A stretch of DNA of 64,000 nt, taken from contig CBDFKC010000003.1 of the NCBI GenBank assembly GCA_965248685.1, forward strand, positions 806,001 to 870,000, in the 5' to 3' direction. The DNA is from VYFG01 sp965248685. Lineage in GTDB: Bacteria; Pseudomonadota; Gammaproteobacteria; Arenicellales; Poriferihabitantaceae. Positions 8,573 to 15,244 of the stretch are shown in pieces (position 1 is the stretch's first letter; each line of letters starts with the position of its first letter). A program made the position numbers and the translations under genes. Under the pieces are notes generated by a model. That model searched no databases, was not told the DNA's origin, and was given only the letters and a program-made list of their open reading frames with translations.

Positions 8573-9652
8573 TTAGCCGGTAAGTTTCTGTAGTGTGTCG
8601 GCAGTTTCAGAGCATAGCTTCGAAATTAGTTGTGCGACTGTAAGTTCTTGGTTCAATGTGGCTGCTTGTCCGTAGAGTAAAAATTGATAATCCACATCAC
8701 TTCTTTCGATTCCAAATTTTTTAATTGGGCCGCTATAGTTATACATTAACGGAAAGACAGGTAGCGCTAGGCAATTATCTTTCATGGCAATGGAGTAGGG
8801 AGTTTTTCGGGCTCTACATGGTCGACCCGAAAATGCCTTGGAAAGATGCGTATCTTCATCTCGAGCATCGAGTAATGCCTTGCGATGAATCGACGTTATA
8901 GGAGTTTCGGTACATGAAAGGAATGCAGTGCCCATCCATACACCGTCAGCGCCTAAAGCTAGCGCAGCTGCAATGCCCCTGCCATCGCCTATTCCACCTG
9001 CCGCGAAAACAGGTATGTCCACAGCGTCGACGATCTGCGGAACCAATGCTAACGTGCCAATACCAGTATTGTCGTCACCAGATTCAAAGGCTCCACGATG
9101 ACCGCCTGCTTCCCATCCCTGGGCGACAACAAAGTCTATACCTGCCGCTTCCAGCATTTGCGATTCAATGACGGTAGTAGCGCTGGCAACTGTTATTATT
9201 CCGACAGACTTCAATGAATTCACCGCCTCAACGGATGGGCAGCCAAAATGGAAACTAACCATTGCGGGACGTTTCAAAATCAAGAAATCAAGTATTTCAT
9301 CGTCAAAAACTCCCAAACTACTTGAGACGGCGTTGGTTGGCAGTTCCAGTCCTATTTTTTGATAGAACGGTTCGACAAGCTTTCTAGCCTCAGTATCCAG
9401 GTCAGCATCAAAGGCCGGTGTTTCGTGGAGGAAAAAATTGAGATTGAATGGCTTATCTGTGGCTTGCAGCATTTCATCGAAACGTTGCTCTAATTCAAAA
9501 ATTGGCATTTCGGCGCATCCCAATGAACCTAAACCACCCGCATTACTGACCGCACTTGCTAATGGAACGAGCGGTTTCTGCAAAATCATCGGTGCCTGAA
9601 CAATTGGATAGTCAATATCCAATAGCGAGGTAATTACAGAGTTAGGCCACAT
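8573..9652 (-). CDS. Nitronate monooxygenase family flavoenzyme
   Basis: A 359-aa FMN-dependent TIM-barrel protein of the nitronate monooxygenase (2-nitropropane dioxygenase) family. Visible hallmarks are the N-terminal YPIVQAPM, the catalytic-loop EAGGHRG with H185, and the phosphate-binding AAGGIGDGRGIAAALALGADGVWMGTAF. The family oxidises alkyl nitronates, though many members have other or unknown substrates. It stands alone on the - strand just outside the outermost attC site. No attC is visible on its left side, so it does not look like a cassette. Confidence 0.85.
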   Translation of the reverse strand: MWPNSVITSLLDIDYPIVQAPMILQKPLVPLASAVSNAGGLGSLGCAEMPIFELEQRFDEMLQATDKPFNLNFFLHETPAFDADLDTEARKLVEPFYQKIGLELPTNAVSSSLGVFDDEILDFLILKRPAMVSFHFGCPSVEAVNSLKSVGIITVASATTVIESQMLEAAGIDFVVAQGWEAGGHRGAFESGDDNTGIGTLALVPQIVDAVDIPVFAAGGIGDGRGIAAALALGADGVWMGTAFLSCTETPITSIHRKALLDARDEDTHLSKAFSGRPCRARKTPYSIAMKDNCLALPVFPLMYNYSGPIKKFGIERSDVDYQFLLYGQAATLNQELTVAQLISKLCSETADTLQKLTG

Positions 9653-9740
9653 GACGATCTCCTGCTAGACATGTAACTGAAATTCCACGATGAACTAGGT
9701 TTTTATTGGACTCATCACAGAACCGAAGGGTATTCTTCGT

Positions 9741-9818
9741 ATAGAACGTAATGCTTCGCATGAGAGGCAAAGACCTTTTGCGGCAGGTATTTTGTCCGAC
9801 TGCATGCGCTTGTTATGC
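9741..9818 (-). other. attC site, outermost
   Basis: Core ATAGAAC at the left and GTTATGC at the right end, joined by an imperfect palindrome ending CCGACTGCATGCGCTTGTTATGC. The left core is degenerate (GAAC for YAAC). This is the last recognisable attC of the array. The 'cassette' to its right up to the next attC has no gene. Confidence 0.65.
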
Positions 9819-9911
9819 ACAGAATCGTTAATTCTGTTTCGAAAATAGTAAGGGGTCAGGCTGACTTTTGATACCAAAAATCAACCTGACCCCAATGCTT
9901 GGCCATTAATA
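9819..9911. other. Gene-free mini-cassette with two palindromes
   Basis: The 93 bases between two attC sites contain no gene. They hold ACAGAAT/ATTCTGT (9819-9837) and the larger palindrome at 9851-9901. In layout this is an ORF-less cassette, or what is left of one after a palindromic element inserted. Confidence 0.45.
9851..9901. repeat. Palindromic repeat GTCAGG...CCTGACCCC, copy 2
   Basis: AGGGGTCAGGCTGA-TTTTGATACCAAAAA-TCAACCTGACCCC forms a strong stem with few mismatches. It shares its arms and its trailing AATGCTTG with the copy at 8481-8537, about 1.3 kb away, on the other side of the monooxygenase gene. Confidence 0.7.
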
Positions 9912-9967
9912 ATATAACGACCTTGTACAGCGCCAATTTTAGTAACGCGCTGCAAAACTTGCTATGT
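9912..9967 (-). other. attC site of the cold-shock cassette
   Basis: ATATAAC ... GCTATGT. Its sequence is close to that of the attC at 20967-21023 over the whole length (both share CCTTGTxCAGCGCCAAyTTTAG and GCGCTGCAA), showing that it is a genuine site. The right core has C in place of T (GCTATGT for GTTATGT), which may reduce activity. Confidence 0.75.
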
Positions 9968-9975
9968 GCTGCAGC

Positions 9976-10182
9976 CTAAAGTGGAATCACTTTATTTGCA
10001 CATGGGCCTTTTTGGCCTTGACCAACTTCGAATTCAACGGCCTGACCGTCACTCAAAGTAGCGTATCCTCCGCCTGCTTGAATTTCTGAATGATGGACAA
10101 ACAAATCTTTACTGCCGTCTTCAGGTGTAATGAAACCGAAACCTTTATCGGCATTGAACCATTTAACTGTACCTTTACTCAT
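9976..10182 (-). CDS. Cold-shock protein, CspA family
   Basis: A 68-aa single cold-shock domain. RNP1 is KGFGFITPE and RNP2 is DLFVHHSEI, preceded by the family start [14 protein letters not shown]. These small proteins bind single-stranded RNA and DNA and act as RNA chaperones. The gene ends 9 bases before an attC, so it lies in a cassette or was captured by the array. Its upstream region (10183-10250) contains the hairpin TATCCGAA/TTCGGATA, which could form part of a structured 5' leader, as is common for csp genes. Confidence 0.9.
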   Translation of the reverse strand: MSKGTVKWFNADKGFGFITPEDGSKDLFVHHSEIQAGGGYATLSDGQAVEFEVGQGQKGPCANKVIPL

Positions 10183-10254
10183 TTTCTTTACTCATGTTTT
10201 TTGGTGAAATATAAAAATTATATCCGAATTCACCAGTTCGGATATAGGACTTAG

Positions 10255-10296
10255 GGTGCCGGAGAGACTAAATTTCAATCCCTCCGGCACCTTTTT
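10255..10296 (+). terminator. Strong hairpin with T-tract at a decayed attC
   Basis: GGTGCCGGAG - loop - CTCCGGCACC followed by TTTTTT on the + strand. It has the form of a rho-independent terminator for + strand transcription, although no + strand gene lies upstream. It stands where the attC of the Txe/Phd cassette should be; only a TTGCTATGT core (ending 10309) remains to its right. A closely similar hairpin lies at 12292-12333. Confidence 0.65.
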
Positions 10297-10310
10297 TAGC
10301 TTGCTATGTT

Positions 10311-10580
10311 TCACTGCTCGTAGTGTGTCCATAGCCGAATTATCTTAACAATCTTTTCATTTTCCAAAATCTGGTAAACAAGTCTGTGTTGGATATTGAT
10401 TCTCCTCGAGTACGCTCCCTCAATGTCTCCAACTAATTTTTCAAAAGGAAGCGGTGTTTGGTAGGGGTTTTTTTCCACAATATGTATCAAAATAATTACC
10501 TTATCCTTTAGTCCTGACTGGGCAACTGTTTTGGCGTCTTTTTGGGCTTGTTCCGTATAAACTATTTTCCAACTCACCAA
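10311..10580 (-). CDS. Txe/YoeB family toxin
   Basis: An 89-aa RelE-superfamily mRNA interferase of the Txe/YoeB group. Visible features are WKIVYTEQAQKDAKT at the start, then PLPFEKLVGDIEGAYSRRINIQHRLVYQI, and the C-terminal LWTHYEQ with the conserved His-Tyr. Members cleave mRNA at the ribosome. The frame begins with TTG at 10580, followed directly by GTG. Both overlap the end of the antitoxin gene, so translation is coupled. This is one of five toxin-antitoxin pairs in the array. Confidence 0.88.
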   Translation of the reverse strand: MVSWKIVYTEQAQKDAKTVAQSGLKDKVIILIHIVEKNPYQTPLPFEKLVGDIEGAYSRRINIQHRLVYQILENEKIVKIIRLWTHYEQ

Positions 10581-10816
10581 TCAAGTTCCTTTGAACAGTT
10601 GTCCGCTTTTTCCTTAAATCCCTCTTTAATTGATTCTCTCATTCCAGGGACAGACAACAGATACAACGTTTCTTTAATAGAATTCCAATCCTCTTCCGAC
10701 ATAAGCACGGCATTACCTCGCTTTCCGGTAATCACGATCGGTTCATGGGTGTCGGCTGCTTCGTCAATCAAGCTATAAAGCTTGGTTCGAGCTTCTGTTG
10801 CGTTAAGTACGGTCAA
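10574..10816 (-). CDS. Phd/YefM family antitoxin
   Basis: An 80-aa Phd/YefM-type antitoxin: TEARTKLYSLIDEA at the N-terminus, the strand EPIVITGKRGNAVLMSEEDWNSIKETLYLL, then an unstructured C-terminal toxin-binding tail. It precedes and overlaps the toxin gene by 7 bp, the usual order for this family. A perfect 8+8-bp palindrome lies 20 bp upstream and is the likely self-repression operator. Confidence 0.9.
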   Translation of the reverse strand: MTVLNATEARTKLYSLIDEAADTHEPIVITGKRGNAVLMSEEDWNSIKETLYLLSVPGMRESIKEGFKEKADNCSKELDW

Positions 10817-10836
10817 TCTAATATCCTTATCTAATA

Positions 10837-10856
10837 GCGTACGTTAATACGTACGC
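10837..10856. promoter_or_regulatory. Palindromic operator of the Phd/Txe pair
   Basis: GCGTACGT-TAAT-ACGTACGC, a perfect inverted repeat just upstream of the antitoxin start. Phd/YefM antitoxins repress their own promoter by binding palindromes with a GTAC centre; the site fits that pattern. Confidence 0.65.
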
Positions 10857-10880
10857 AAAGTCAACCCCCAAAAACTTAAT

Positions 10881-10935
10881 GTTTAACTCTAGCGCTCGAT
10901 CTTTGATCGATGCGTTGCAGTTACCCGCTTTATGG
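10881..10935 (-). other. Degenerate attC site
   Basis: GTTTAAC ... AGCGCTCGATC/GATCGATGCG ... GCTTTATG. The central palindrome and left core are clear, while the right core is changed (CTTTATG for GTTATG). The stop codon of the GFA gene is contained in it. Confidence 0.6.
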
Positions 10936-11367
10936 GGGTTTGTTCGGTGATTTCCAGGTGTCAGGAGGCCTTTCTTCGAATTGCGGGAGATTATCATTAA
11001 TTTCATGCCATTGAGCCTTGGACCCTGCGTAAATATGTGACTCTGGCTTTATACCTGGATCTCCTTCAACTGTACCTAGCGCTACCGTGGTGATCCTGCC
11101 TTTTTCGGTTCCTGCTAAAGACGAGCCGCACTCACTACAAAAACACCATCCAGCACCTGCTAACGTTTCGTATAGTTTTACATGGTCTTCTCCTGAGATC
11201 CATTTAAAATCGCCGGGTTTGAATTCCGCATAAGTCGAAAATGCCGCTCCATGCTGCCGCCTACACATAGAACAATGGCAGTGATCCGCACCAAAAAGAG
11301 GCCCGGTGATTTCGTAACGAATTCTGCCGCATAAGCATCCGCCTTTAATTGCTACCTTGGTTTTCAT
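10930..11367 (-). CDS. GFA-fold zinc protein, copy A
   Basis: A 145-aa member of the GFA (glutathione-dependent formaldehyde-activating-like) family, whose fold carries two zinc sites. Zinc ligands are visible as GGCLCG, CHCSMCRR and CSECGSSL. Substrate unknown; most members of this broad family have no proven activity. The family is common in integron arrays. A second, clearly different member lies two cassettes away (12407-12841). Confidence 0.88.
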   Translation of the reverse strand: MKTKVAIKGGCLCGRIRYEITGPLFGADHCHCSMCRRQHGAAFSTYAEFKPGDFKWISGEDHVKLYETLAGAGWCFCSECGSSLAGTEKGRITTVALGTVEGDPGIKPESHIYAGSKAQWHEINDNLPQFEERPPDTWKSPNKPP

Positions 11368-11381
11368 CTGTGTGTCCTCAA

Positions 11382-11451
11382 AACCAACGCACCAATGGGT
11401 GACCTCATGCTCTCCCGTTTATATGGCTGAACTTTGATGCTCTTGTTATGC
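11382..11451 (-). other. attC site
   Basis: AACCAAC at the left and GTTATGC at the right (11445-11451). The left core and central part are less typical than in other sites. The TAA stop of the upstream membrane protein lies inside the right core. Confidence 0.6.
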
Positions 11452-11838
11452 GGAAGCATTCTTTTTCTTCTGCCACATCTTCGCTGATACCCAAGATGAA
11501 ACAGCAATTGGAAATGCACTACCTAAAATAACAAATATGGCAATAACTAACCAACCATTGAAACCGGCTTTCCCGTCATTAATTTGAGTATAGATCAAAA
11601 TGGCCAATACATAGATTAGGTTATTCAACGCAATTGATGCTAAGAAGGAAGCGGACGAAATTTTCATATTTTTTACGCACGTAAAAGAAACGAATAACGA
11701 AATAATTGTAATGACAAACAGAAGAATTGGAATAAAAGCGATTGAACTCGCTTCATTTGGGTTGTAACTAAAAGTTCCCCACATAATCGCTAGAGAAATT
11801 ATGTAGCCACCGAATATTACTAGAAACGAATAATTCAC
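11446..11838 (-). CDS. Cassette membrane protein, four TM segments
   Basis: A 130-aa protein of four hydrophobic segments (about residues 5-25, 33-53, 63-83 and 95-117) with a short basic C-terminus (KMWQKKKN), so it is an inner-membrane protein. I do not recognise a family. It makes up a whole cassette between two attC sites. Small polytopic proteins of unknown function are common in integron arrays. Confidence 0.75.
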   Translation of the reverse strand: MNYSFLVIFGGYIISLAIMWGTFSYNPNEASSIAFIPILLFVITIISLFVSFTCVKNMKISSASFLASIALNNLIYVLAILIYTQINDGKAGFNGWLVIAIFVILGSAFPIAVSSWVSAKMWQKKKNASA

Positions 11839-11854
11839 TACGCATCCATTTTAC

Positions 11855-11912
11855 GCATAACGTCGCTAATCAGCGCCCGCTTTTAGCGGTCCGCTGCATT
11901 GCGTTGTTATAC
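11855..11912 (-). other. attC site
   Basis: GCATAAC-GTC ... CAGCGCCCGCTTTTAGCGGTCCGCTG ... GCGTTGTTATAC. A well-formed site of 58 bp. Confidence 0.88.
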
Positions 11913-12173
11913 AGATAAGCTCTTAGATTTCCTGACATTCCAAGTTCCTCTGATTAACAATAGCAAAAATATACCAACCCCAATTACACTCATAATTTCT
12001 GCAATATATGGTTGCCTGCATCTAAACTGGTCATGGAACAAATCGAAGTTTCCATCGCAATAGTCGAAGGCTAAATGAGCAGAAGAGATTAACCATAAAA
12101 AGCACCAAATTGTTCCGAATAGGAAAAACACAGAAATTAGTATTTGTATCTTTCCAATTAGCCTAATTTCCAT
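11907..12173 (-). CDS. Cassette membrane protein, two TM segments
   Basis: The frame is open from 12236, but the first 21 codons overlap a decayed attC. The Met at 12173 (MEIRLIGKIQILIS) is the better start, giving 88 aa. Two hydrophobic segments (about residues 8-28 and 57-77) flank a Cys-containing loop (FDYCDGNFDLFHDQFRCRQ), which may be periplasmic and disulfide-bonded. Family not recognised. Confidence 0.6.
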   Translation of the reverse strand: MEIRLIGKIQILISVFFLFGTIWCFLWLISSAHLAFDYCDGNFDLFHDQFRCRQPYIAEIMSVIGVGIFLLLLIRGTWNVRKSKSLSV

Positions 12174-12190
12174 GTTCGAGCCAATTTTTC

Positions 12191-12222
12191 GTATAACGTT
12201 CACCTGCTTGTGCTTGTTATTT
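12191..12222 (-). other. Truncated attC site
   Basis: GTATAAC-GTTC...TGCTTGTTATTT has both ends of an attC within only 32 bp, so the central arms are deleted. It is followed by a repeat block and a hairpin, then a lone GTTAGGC core at 12358-12364. Confidence 0.5.
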
Positions 12223-12241
12223 CGCTCGTGATGCATAAGAG

Positions 12242-12300
12242 GGGTTTAATGTAGGGTTTAAGGCGAGGGTTTAATGTGACAGAGGGTTTAAGGTGACGGA
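12242..12300. repeat. Spaced GGGTTTAA repeats
   Basis: GGGTTTAA occurs four times within 60 bases, with spacers of 5-9 bases, followed by a related GGGAATAA at the hairpin start. The last copies lead into a terminator-like stem, which suggests local slippage or duplication of the hairpin's left arm. Confidence 0.65.
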
Positions 12301-12333
12301 GGGAATAAAATATAATCCCTCCGTCACCTTTTT
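12292..12333 (+). terminator. Second strong hairpin with T-tract
   Basis: GGTGACGGAGGGA - loop - TCCCTCCGTCACC followed by TTTTT. The stem is 13 bp without mismatch. It is nearly the same element as the hairpin at 10255-10296, again at a junction whose attC is damaged. A short echo, GCGTCACCTTTTTGTG, follows directly. Confidence 0.7.
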
Positions 12334-12406
12334 GTGCGTCACCTTTTTGTGATATGTGTTAGGCGGCCCGGCATTTCTATTGTGACAAACAAACGAGTCC
12401 ATGCTA

Positions 12407-12841
12407 TTAATCTTGGTCATTTTCGTATTTCGGGTTATCTGGACTGTGAAGTAGTGTGTTCTCGTACTTTGGAAGATTGTCATCCATGTTAAGCCATGGA
12501 AGTTTGCTCTGATAGTTGACATGAAAGGTCGGATCGAAAACTTCTGGGTCTTCCAATGAAGCGGCATAAAGATGCATCCCACCTGCATAGTGTTCTGCTT
12601 CGAAACCCATTGGTGATCCGCAAGTTAGGCAGAAATGTCTTTTGACACCCTTGGAACTCTCGATTGTTTTCGGAGTTTGCCCTAACCATTTGAAGTTGCT
12701 AACGGGAACTCCAAGCCATGCGACAACTGGAGCAGCACAATTGCGGCGACAATCGTCGCAATGGCAATAGCAAGCCCAAGATATTTCGCCTTCGAATTCC
12801 CAAGCGGTTTCTTTACACAGGCAATGACCTCGCTTTGTCAT
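12407..12841 (-). CDS. GFA-fold zinc protein, copy B
   Basis: A GFA-family protein of 144 aa from the Met at 12841 (MTKRGHCLCKETAW). A longer frame opens at 12898, but its extra residues do not look like this family. Zinc ligands: GHCLC, CYCHCDDCRR and CLTCGSPMG. It also shows the SKLPWLNMDDNLPKYE tail motif, with the equivalent EINDNLPQFEE in copy A. Substrate unknown. Confidence 0.88.
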   Translation of the reverse strand: MTKRGHCLCKETAWEFEGEISWACYCHCDDCRRNCAAPVVAWLGVPVSNFKWLGQTPKTIESSKGVKRHFCLTCGSPMGFEAEHYAGGMHLYAASLEDPEVFDPTFHVNYQSKLPWLNMDDNLPKYENTLLHSPDNPKYENDQD

Positions 12842-12923
12842 TTCATACTCTAGTTTGTTCTGTCGTAAAATTATAATCGTCAAACACGCTGTCACCAAGA
12901 ATTGAATTGTTCAAAAGGTTGCC

Positions 12924-13010
12924 GTCTAACGTCGCGCTCAACGCCTGGCGCGAAGCGACAGCGCGGTATTTTCTCGAAGAGAAAATACGAATTGCAGCGC
13001 CTTGTTACAT
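12924..13010 (-). other. attC site with long palindrome
   Basis: GTCTAAC ... GTTACAT, 87 bp. The middle contains GTATTTTCTC-GAA-GAGAAAATAC, a strong extra stem-loop also seen in the next attC (13596-13679). Confidence 0.88.
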
Positions 13011-13014
13011 ATCG

Positions 13015-13275
13015 CTAGTAATGATATCGGCATGAAATTACTGTAATTTGGTTTTTATCAACGACATAAACCAATCGATTTGATTCATCTATCCTCCTCG
13101 ACCAAAATCCCGATAGGTTTTCTTTTAACGGTTCGGGCTTTCCAATTCCTTCAAACGGCGATCTCAATGTATCCAAAATTATTTTATTTATCCGCTTCAA
13201 CGTTTTCTTATCCTGAGTTTGCCAATATACATAGTCACTCCAGGCCTCCCGCGTCCAGGTTAATTTTTCAGCCAT
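13015..13275 (-). CDS. yoeB: YoeB family toxin
   Basis: An 86-aa YoeB-type ribosome-dependent mRNA interferase. The family pattern is nearly complete: LTWTREAWSDYVYWQTQDKK, then IGKPEPLKENLSGFWSRRI, and the C-terminal ISCRYHY with catalytic His and Tyr. It overlaps the antitoxin gene by 8 bp. Length equals E. coli YoeB (84 aa). Confidence 0.93.
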   Translation of the reverse strand: MAEKLTWTREAWSDYVYWQTQDKKTLKRINKIILDTLRSPFEGIGKPEPLKENLSGFWSRRIDESNRLVYVVDKNQITVISCRYHY

Positions 13276-13525
13276 CCACTAGTTCGCGCTCCTGCAACTT
13301 TCCAGATCTATATTGTTTAATTGATTTTTCTAAATGCGCCGCATTGCTGGGTGATCTTAGTAAATGAACGGTTTCCATCAAACCGTTGAATTGATCTAAT
13401 GACATTACGACAGCATCCTCGGAATCTCGACGAGAAATGACTGTATAGTCTGCGTCTGCAACCACTTGGTCTAGAACCGCTTTTAGTCGATTTCTAGCTT
13501 CAGAAAAATTTACTACTCTCATCAC
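13268..13525 (-). CDS. yefM: YefM family antitoxin
   Basis: An 85-aa partner of YoeB: NFSEARNRLKAVLDQVV, the strand TVISRRDSEDAVVMSLDQFNGLMETVHLLRSPSNAAHL, and a tail ending ERELVDG. Antitoxin-first order with overlapping reading frames is standard. ACATGT hexamers upstream could be operator half-sites. Confidence 0.93.
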   Translation of the reverse strand: MMRVVNFSEARNRLKAVLDQVVADADYTVISRRDSEDAVVMSLDQFNGLMETVHLLRSPSNAAHLEKSIKQYRSGKLQERELVDG

Positions 13526-13534
13526 AACCTCTGC

Positions 13535-13568
13535 ACATGTACGATAAACTGTACGTATTATAACATGT
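13535..13568. promoter_or_regulatory. Candidate YefM operator region
   Basis: ACATGT hexamers at 13535-13540 and 13563-13568 flank two TGTACG steps (13538 and 13550). It lies 10-40 bp upstream of yefM. YefM proteins bind TGTACA-like palindromes, so repression from here is plausible. Confidence 0.45.
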
Positions 13569-13595
13569 TCAATAAACTGTGCAAGTATGATTGGA

Positions 13596-13679
13596 GATTA
13601 ACGTCGCAATAACCGCCCAACTTTAGCTGGTGCGGTTTTTTCTCGAAGAGAAAAAACGAAGTTCATTGCCTTGTTATGA
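13596..13679 (-). other. attC site
   Basis: GATTAAC-GTC ... GTTATGA, 84 bp, with central TTTTTTCTC-GAA-GAGAAAAAA stem like its left neighbour. Contains the TAA stop of brnA. Confidence 0.88.
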
Positions 13680-13898
13680 CTTTGGTTGCCAACTTATGTC
13701 AATCTCCCTTTGATGCGCTACACAGTCTCGCAAATATAGATTAATTAGGCTTTGATAAGGGACACCCGTTTCCGACGACATAGACTTAAAGTAATCAATT
13801 ACATCTTCACCTAGGCGCATTGTCACAGGTTTCTTAAGGGAAGATACATAAGGGTTTTTACGTACCTTCATTTTAGAAAAATTATATTCTTTTTTCAT
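13674..13898 (-). CDS. brnA: BrnA-type antitoxin, ribbon-helix-helix
   Basis: A 74-aa protein with a C-terminal ribbon-helix-helix: strand KKPVTMRLGEDVIDYFKSMSSETGVPYQSLINLYLRDCV. It follows the BrnT toxin by 3 bp; in BrnTA systems the toxin gene comes first. The antitoxin binds DNA and represses the pair. Its stop codon is supplied by the attC core. Confidence 0.85.
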   Translation of the reverse strand: MKKEYNFSKMKVRKNPYVSSLKKPVTMRLGEDVIDYFKSMSSETGVPYQSLINLYLRDCVAHQREIDISWQPKS

Positions 13899-13901
13899 AA
13901 T

Positions 13902-14180
13902 CTAGGGTCCGGTATAGAATCCACGTTCTTTTCTCGTCGCTTTTCTAGCAGAAATCAATCTAATAGTATCTTGTGAGCGTTCACAATGGCACACGACGAG
14001 AATGCGAGATTTGATACTTCTTCCAAGCATAATGAATCGATCTTCATTATCGGAATGCTCTTCATCAAAGAATTGCAACGCAAACTCATCGTAAAATACT
14101 GATTTTGCTTCCCCAAAAGAAACTCCGTGTTTCTTGTAATTCGATGCCGCTTTCGAGCTATCCCATTCAAAATCAATCAT
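13902..14180 (-). CDS. brnT: BrnT-type toxin
   Basis: A 92-aa RelE-like ribonuclease of the BrnT (DUF497) family. It has MIDFEWDSSKAASNYKKHGVSF at the start, EDRFIMLGRS in the middle and IRLISARKATRKER at the end, with the family's catalytic Arg/Glu region. It is expected to cleave RNA and arrest growth when not bound by BrnA. A tandem ATGTACAT operator lies at its start. Confidence 0.92.
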   Translation of the reverse strand: MIDFEWDSSKAASNYKKHGVSFGEAKSVFYDEFALQFFDEEHSDNEDRFIMLGRSIKSRILVVCHCERSQDTIRLISARKATRKERGFYTGP

Positions 14181-14199
14181 ATGTACATTGTATGTACAT
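14181..14199. promoter_or_regulatory. Tandem ATGTACAT operator of brnTA
   Basis: Two perfect 8-bp palindromes ATGTACAT, separated by TGT, begin directly before the brnT start codon. Self-repression by BrnA is the natural reading; one turn of DNA separates the two centres. Confidence 0.65.
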
Positions 14200-14220
14200 T
14201 AAATCAATGTGTCAATTGAG

Positions 14221-14299
14221 TCATAACGCTCCGCATCAGCGGCACATTGCTGTGAGCGGAGCGAGCAATAATGTGTCCGGCTGCACGCGCTTGTTATGT
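14221..14299 (-). other. attC site
   Basis: TCATAAC-GCTC ... GTTATGT, 79 bp, with complementary arms CCGCATCAGCGGCACATT and AATGTGTCCGGCTGCACG. Confidence 0.88.
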
Positions 14300-14327
14300 G
14301 GTTTTCATGCAGGAGTATCACTAGCAT

Positions 14328-15146
14328 CTACAACGACTCTAACCCCTCGATAAAGTTACTGACCATTGTAAAGAACTCATGTGGATGTGGAATATGCAAG
14401 CTATGGCCCATATCGGCCACATAGATGTGGGTAACCTTCGATAGGAGTGCCAGGGCACGTTTCACGTCTTGATCTTTAATGACACCACCTAGGTCTGGAT
14501 TTCCTTGAATGAGCAATGTTGGACAAGTGATTTGGGGTAGGATGCCGGTCAGGGTCAGATCATCGAAGAGGCGGTCCGCCGCCCCGTTGACTAAAACCTC
14601 GGGGTCTAACATCTCCAGCGATTTTAGGTGCGCTTGTATCGACGCCAGATCTGTATCCGGGGTCAACTCGTTCAGCGTTGCTAATTTTTCATCCCGTGAG
14701 GTCGTTGCCGTAACCAAATCAAAGTACTGCTGAAACCAAGGTGGTGGAGACTTGCTACCATCTACTGCATCAGAGAGGGGCGGATCTCCCAAGACTATAG
14801 CCTGGATCAAATCCGGAGCCCGTGCCGCTACCTTCATCGTGATCATTGCCCCCAACGAATGGCCGACTAATACAACAGGTTGTTTAACGACCTCTTGCAA
14901 AAACTGGATGACATCCTGGGCAAAACGATCACTTTGATAACCATCAGTAGCTCGCCCCGAGCGACCATGCCCCCGCTGATCAAGAGCATAACAATGGTAA
15001 TGCCAGCCCAGGAGCGGCAACACAGGCATCCATGTTTGCCAACGATTTGTCACGCCATGTAACATCACAAGTGGCCGACCGCTGGGTGGGCCCTCTGCAT
15101 AGTTAATTGACATATCTTTAACAACAAATGTTTTCTCCGTAAGCAC
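14328..15146 (-). CDS. Alpha/beta hydrolase
   Basis: A 272-aa alpha/beta-hydrolase fold enzyme, soluble, no signal peptide. The oxyanion HG is in VMLHGVTNRW, and the nucleophile S97 lies in the elbow GHSLG (95-99). The acid is probably D218 (QGNPDLGG), and the catalytic His H248 or H251 (MGHSLH). Length and layout fit esterase/epoxide-hydrolase-like members; substrate unknown. It forms one cassette on its own. Confidence 0.85.
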   Translation of the reverse strand: MLTEKTFVVKDMSINYAEGPPSGRPLVMLHGVTNRWQTWMPVLPLLGWHYHCYALDQRGHGRSGRATDGYQSDRFAQDVIQFLQEVVKQPVVLVGHSLGAMITMKVAARAPDLIQAIVLGDPPLSDAVDGSKSPPPWFQQYFDLVTATTSRDEKLATLNELTPDTDLASIQAHLKSLEMLDPEVLVNGAADRLFDDLTLTGILPQITCPTLLIQGNPDLGGVIKDQDVKRALALLSKVTHIYVADMGHSLHIPHPHEFFTMVSNFIEGLESL

Positions 15147-15172
15147 GAGTTTCTCCTAGATCTATTTATCTC

Positions 15173-15244
15173 ACATAACGTCGAAATCAGCGCCAAAATA
15201 GGAGCGTAGCGAGTAAATTGTGCGACTGCATTTTCTTGTTATGC
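15173..15244 (-). other. attC site
   Basis: ACATAAC-GTC ... GTTATGC, 72 bp. The right core carries the TAA stop of higA. Confidence 0.88.

Noticed and set aside
8573..9652. Nitronate monooxygenase as the last cassette of the array
   Set aside because: No attC is found on its left side (8445-8572); only a palindromic repeat is present.
10255..10296. Terminator for the toxin-antitoxin or cold-shock genes
   Set aside because: The T-tract follows the stem only on the + strand, while these genes are on the - strand, so it would not end their transcripts.
12242..12300. CRISPR-like repeats
   Set aside because: Units are only 8 bp, spacers are 5-9 bp and no cas gene is nearby.
12271..12588. A 105-aa open frame overlapping the GFA gene end and the hairpin
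   Set aside because: Runs across the terminator-like hairpin and repeats in another frame of the GFA gene; no domain.
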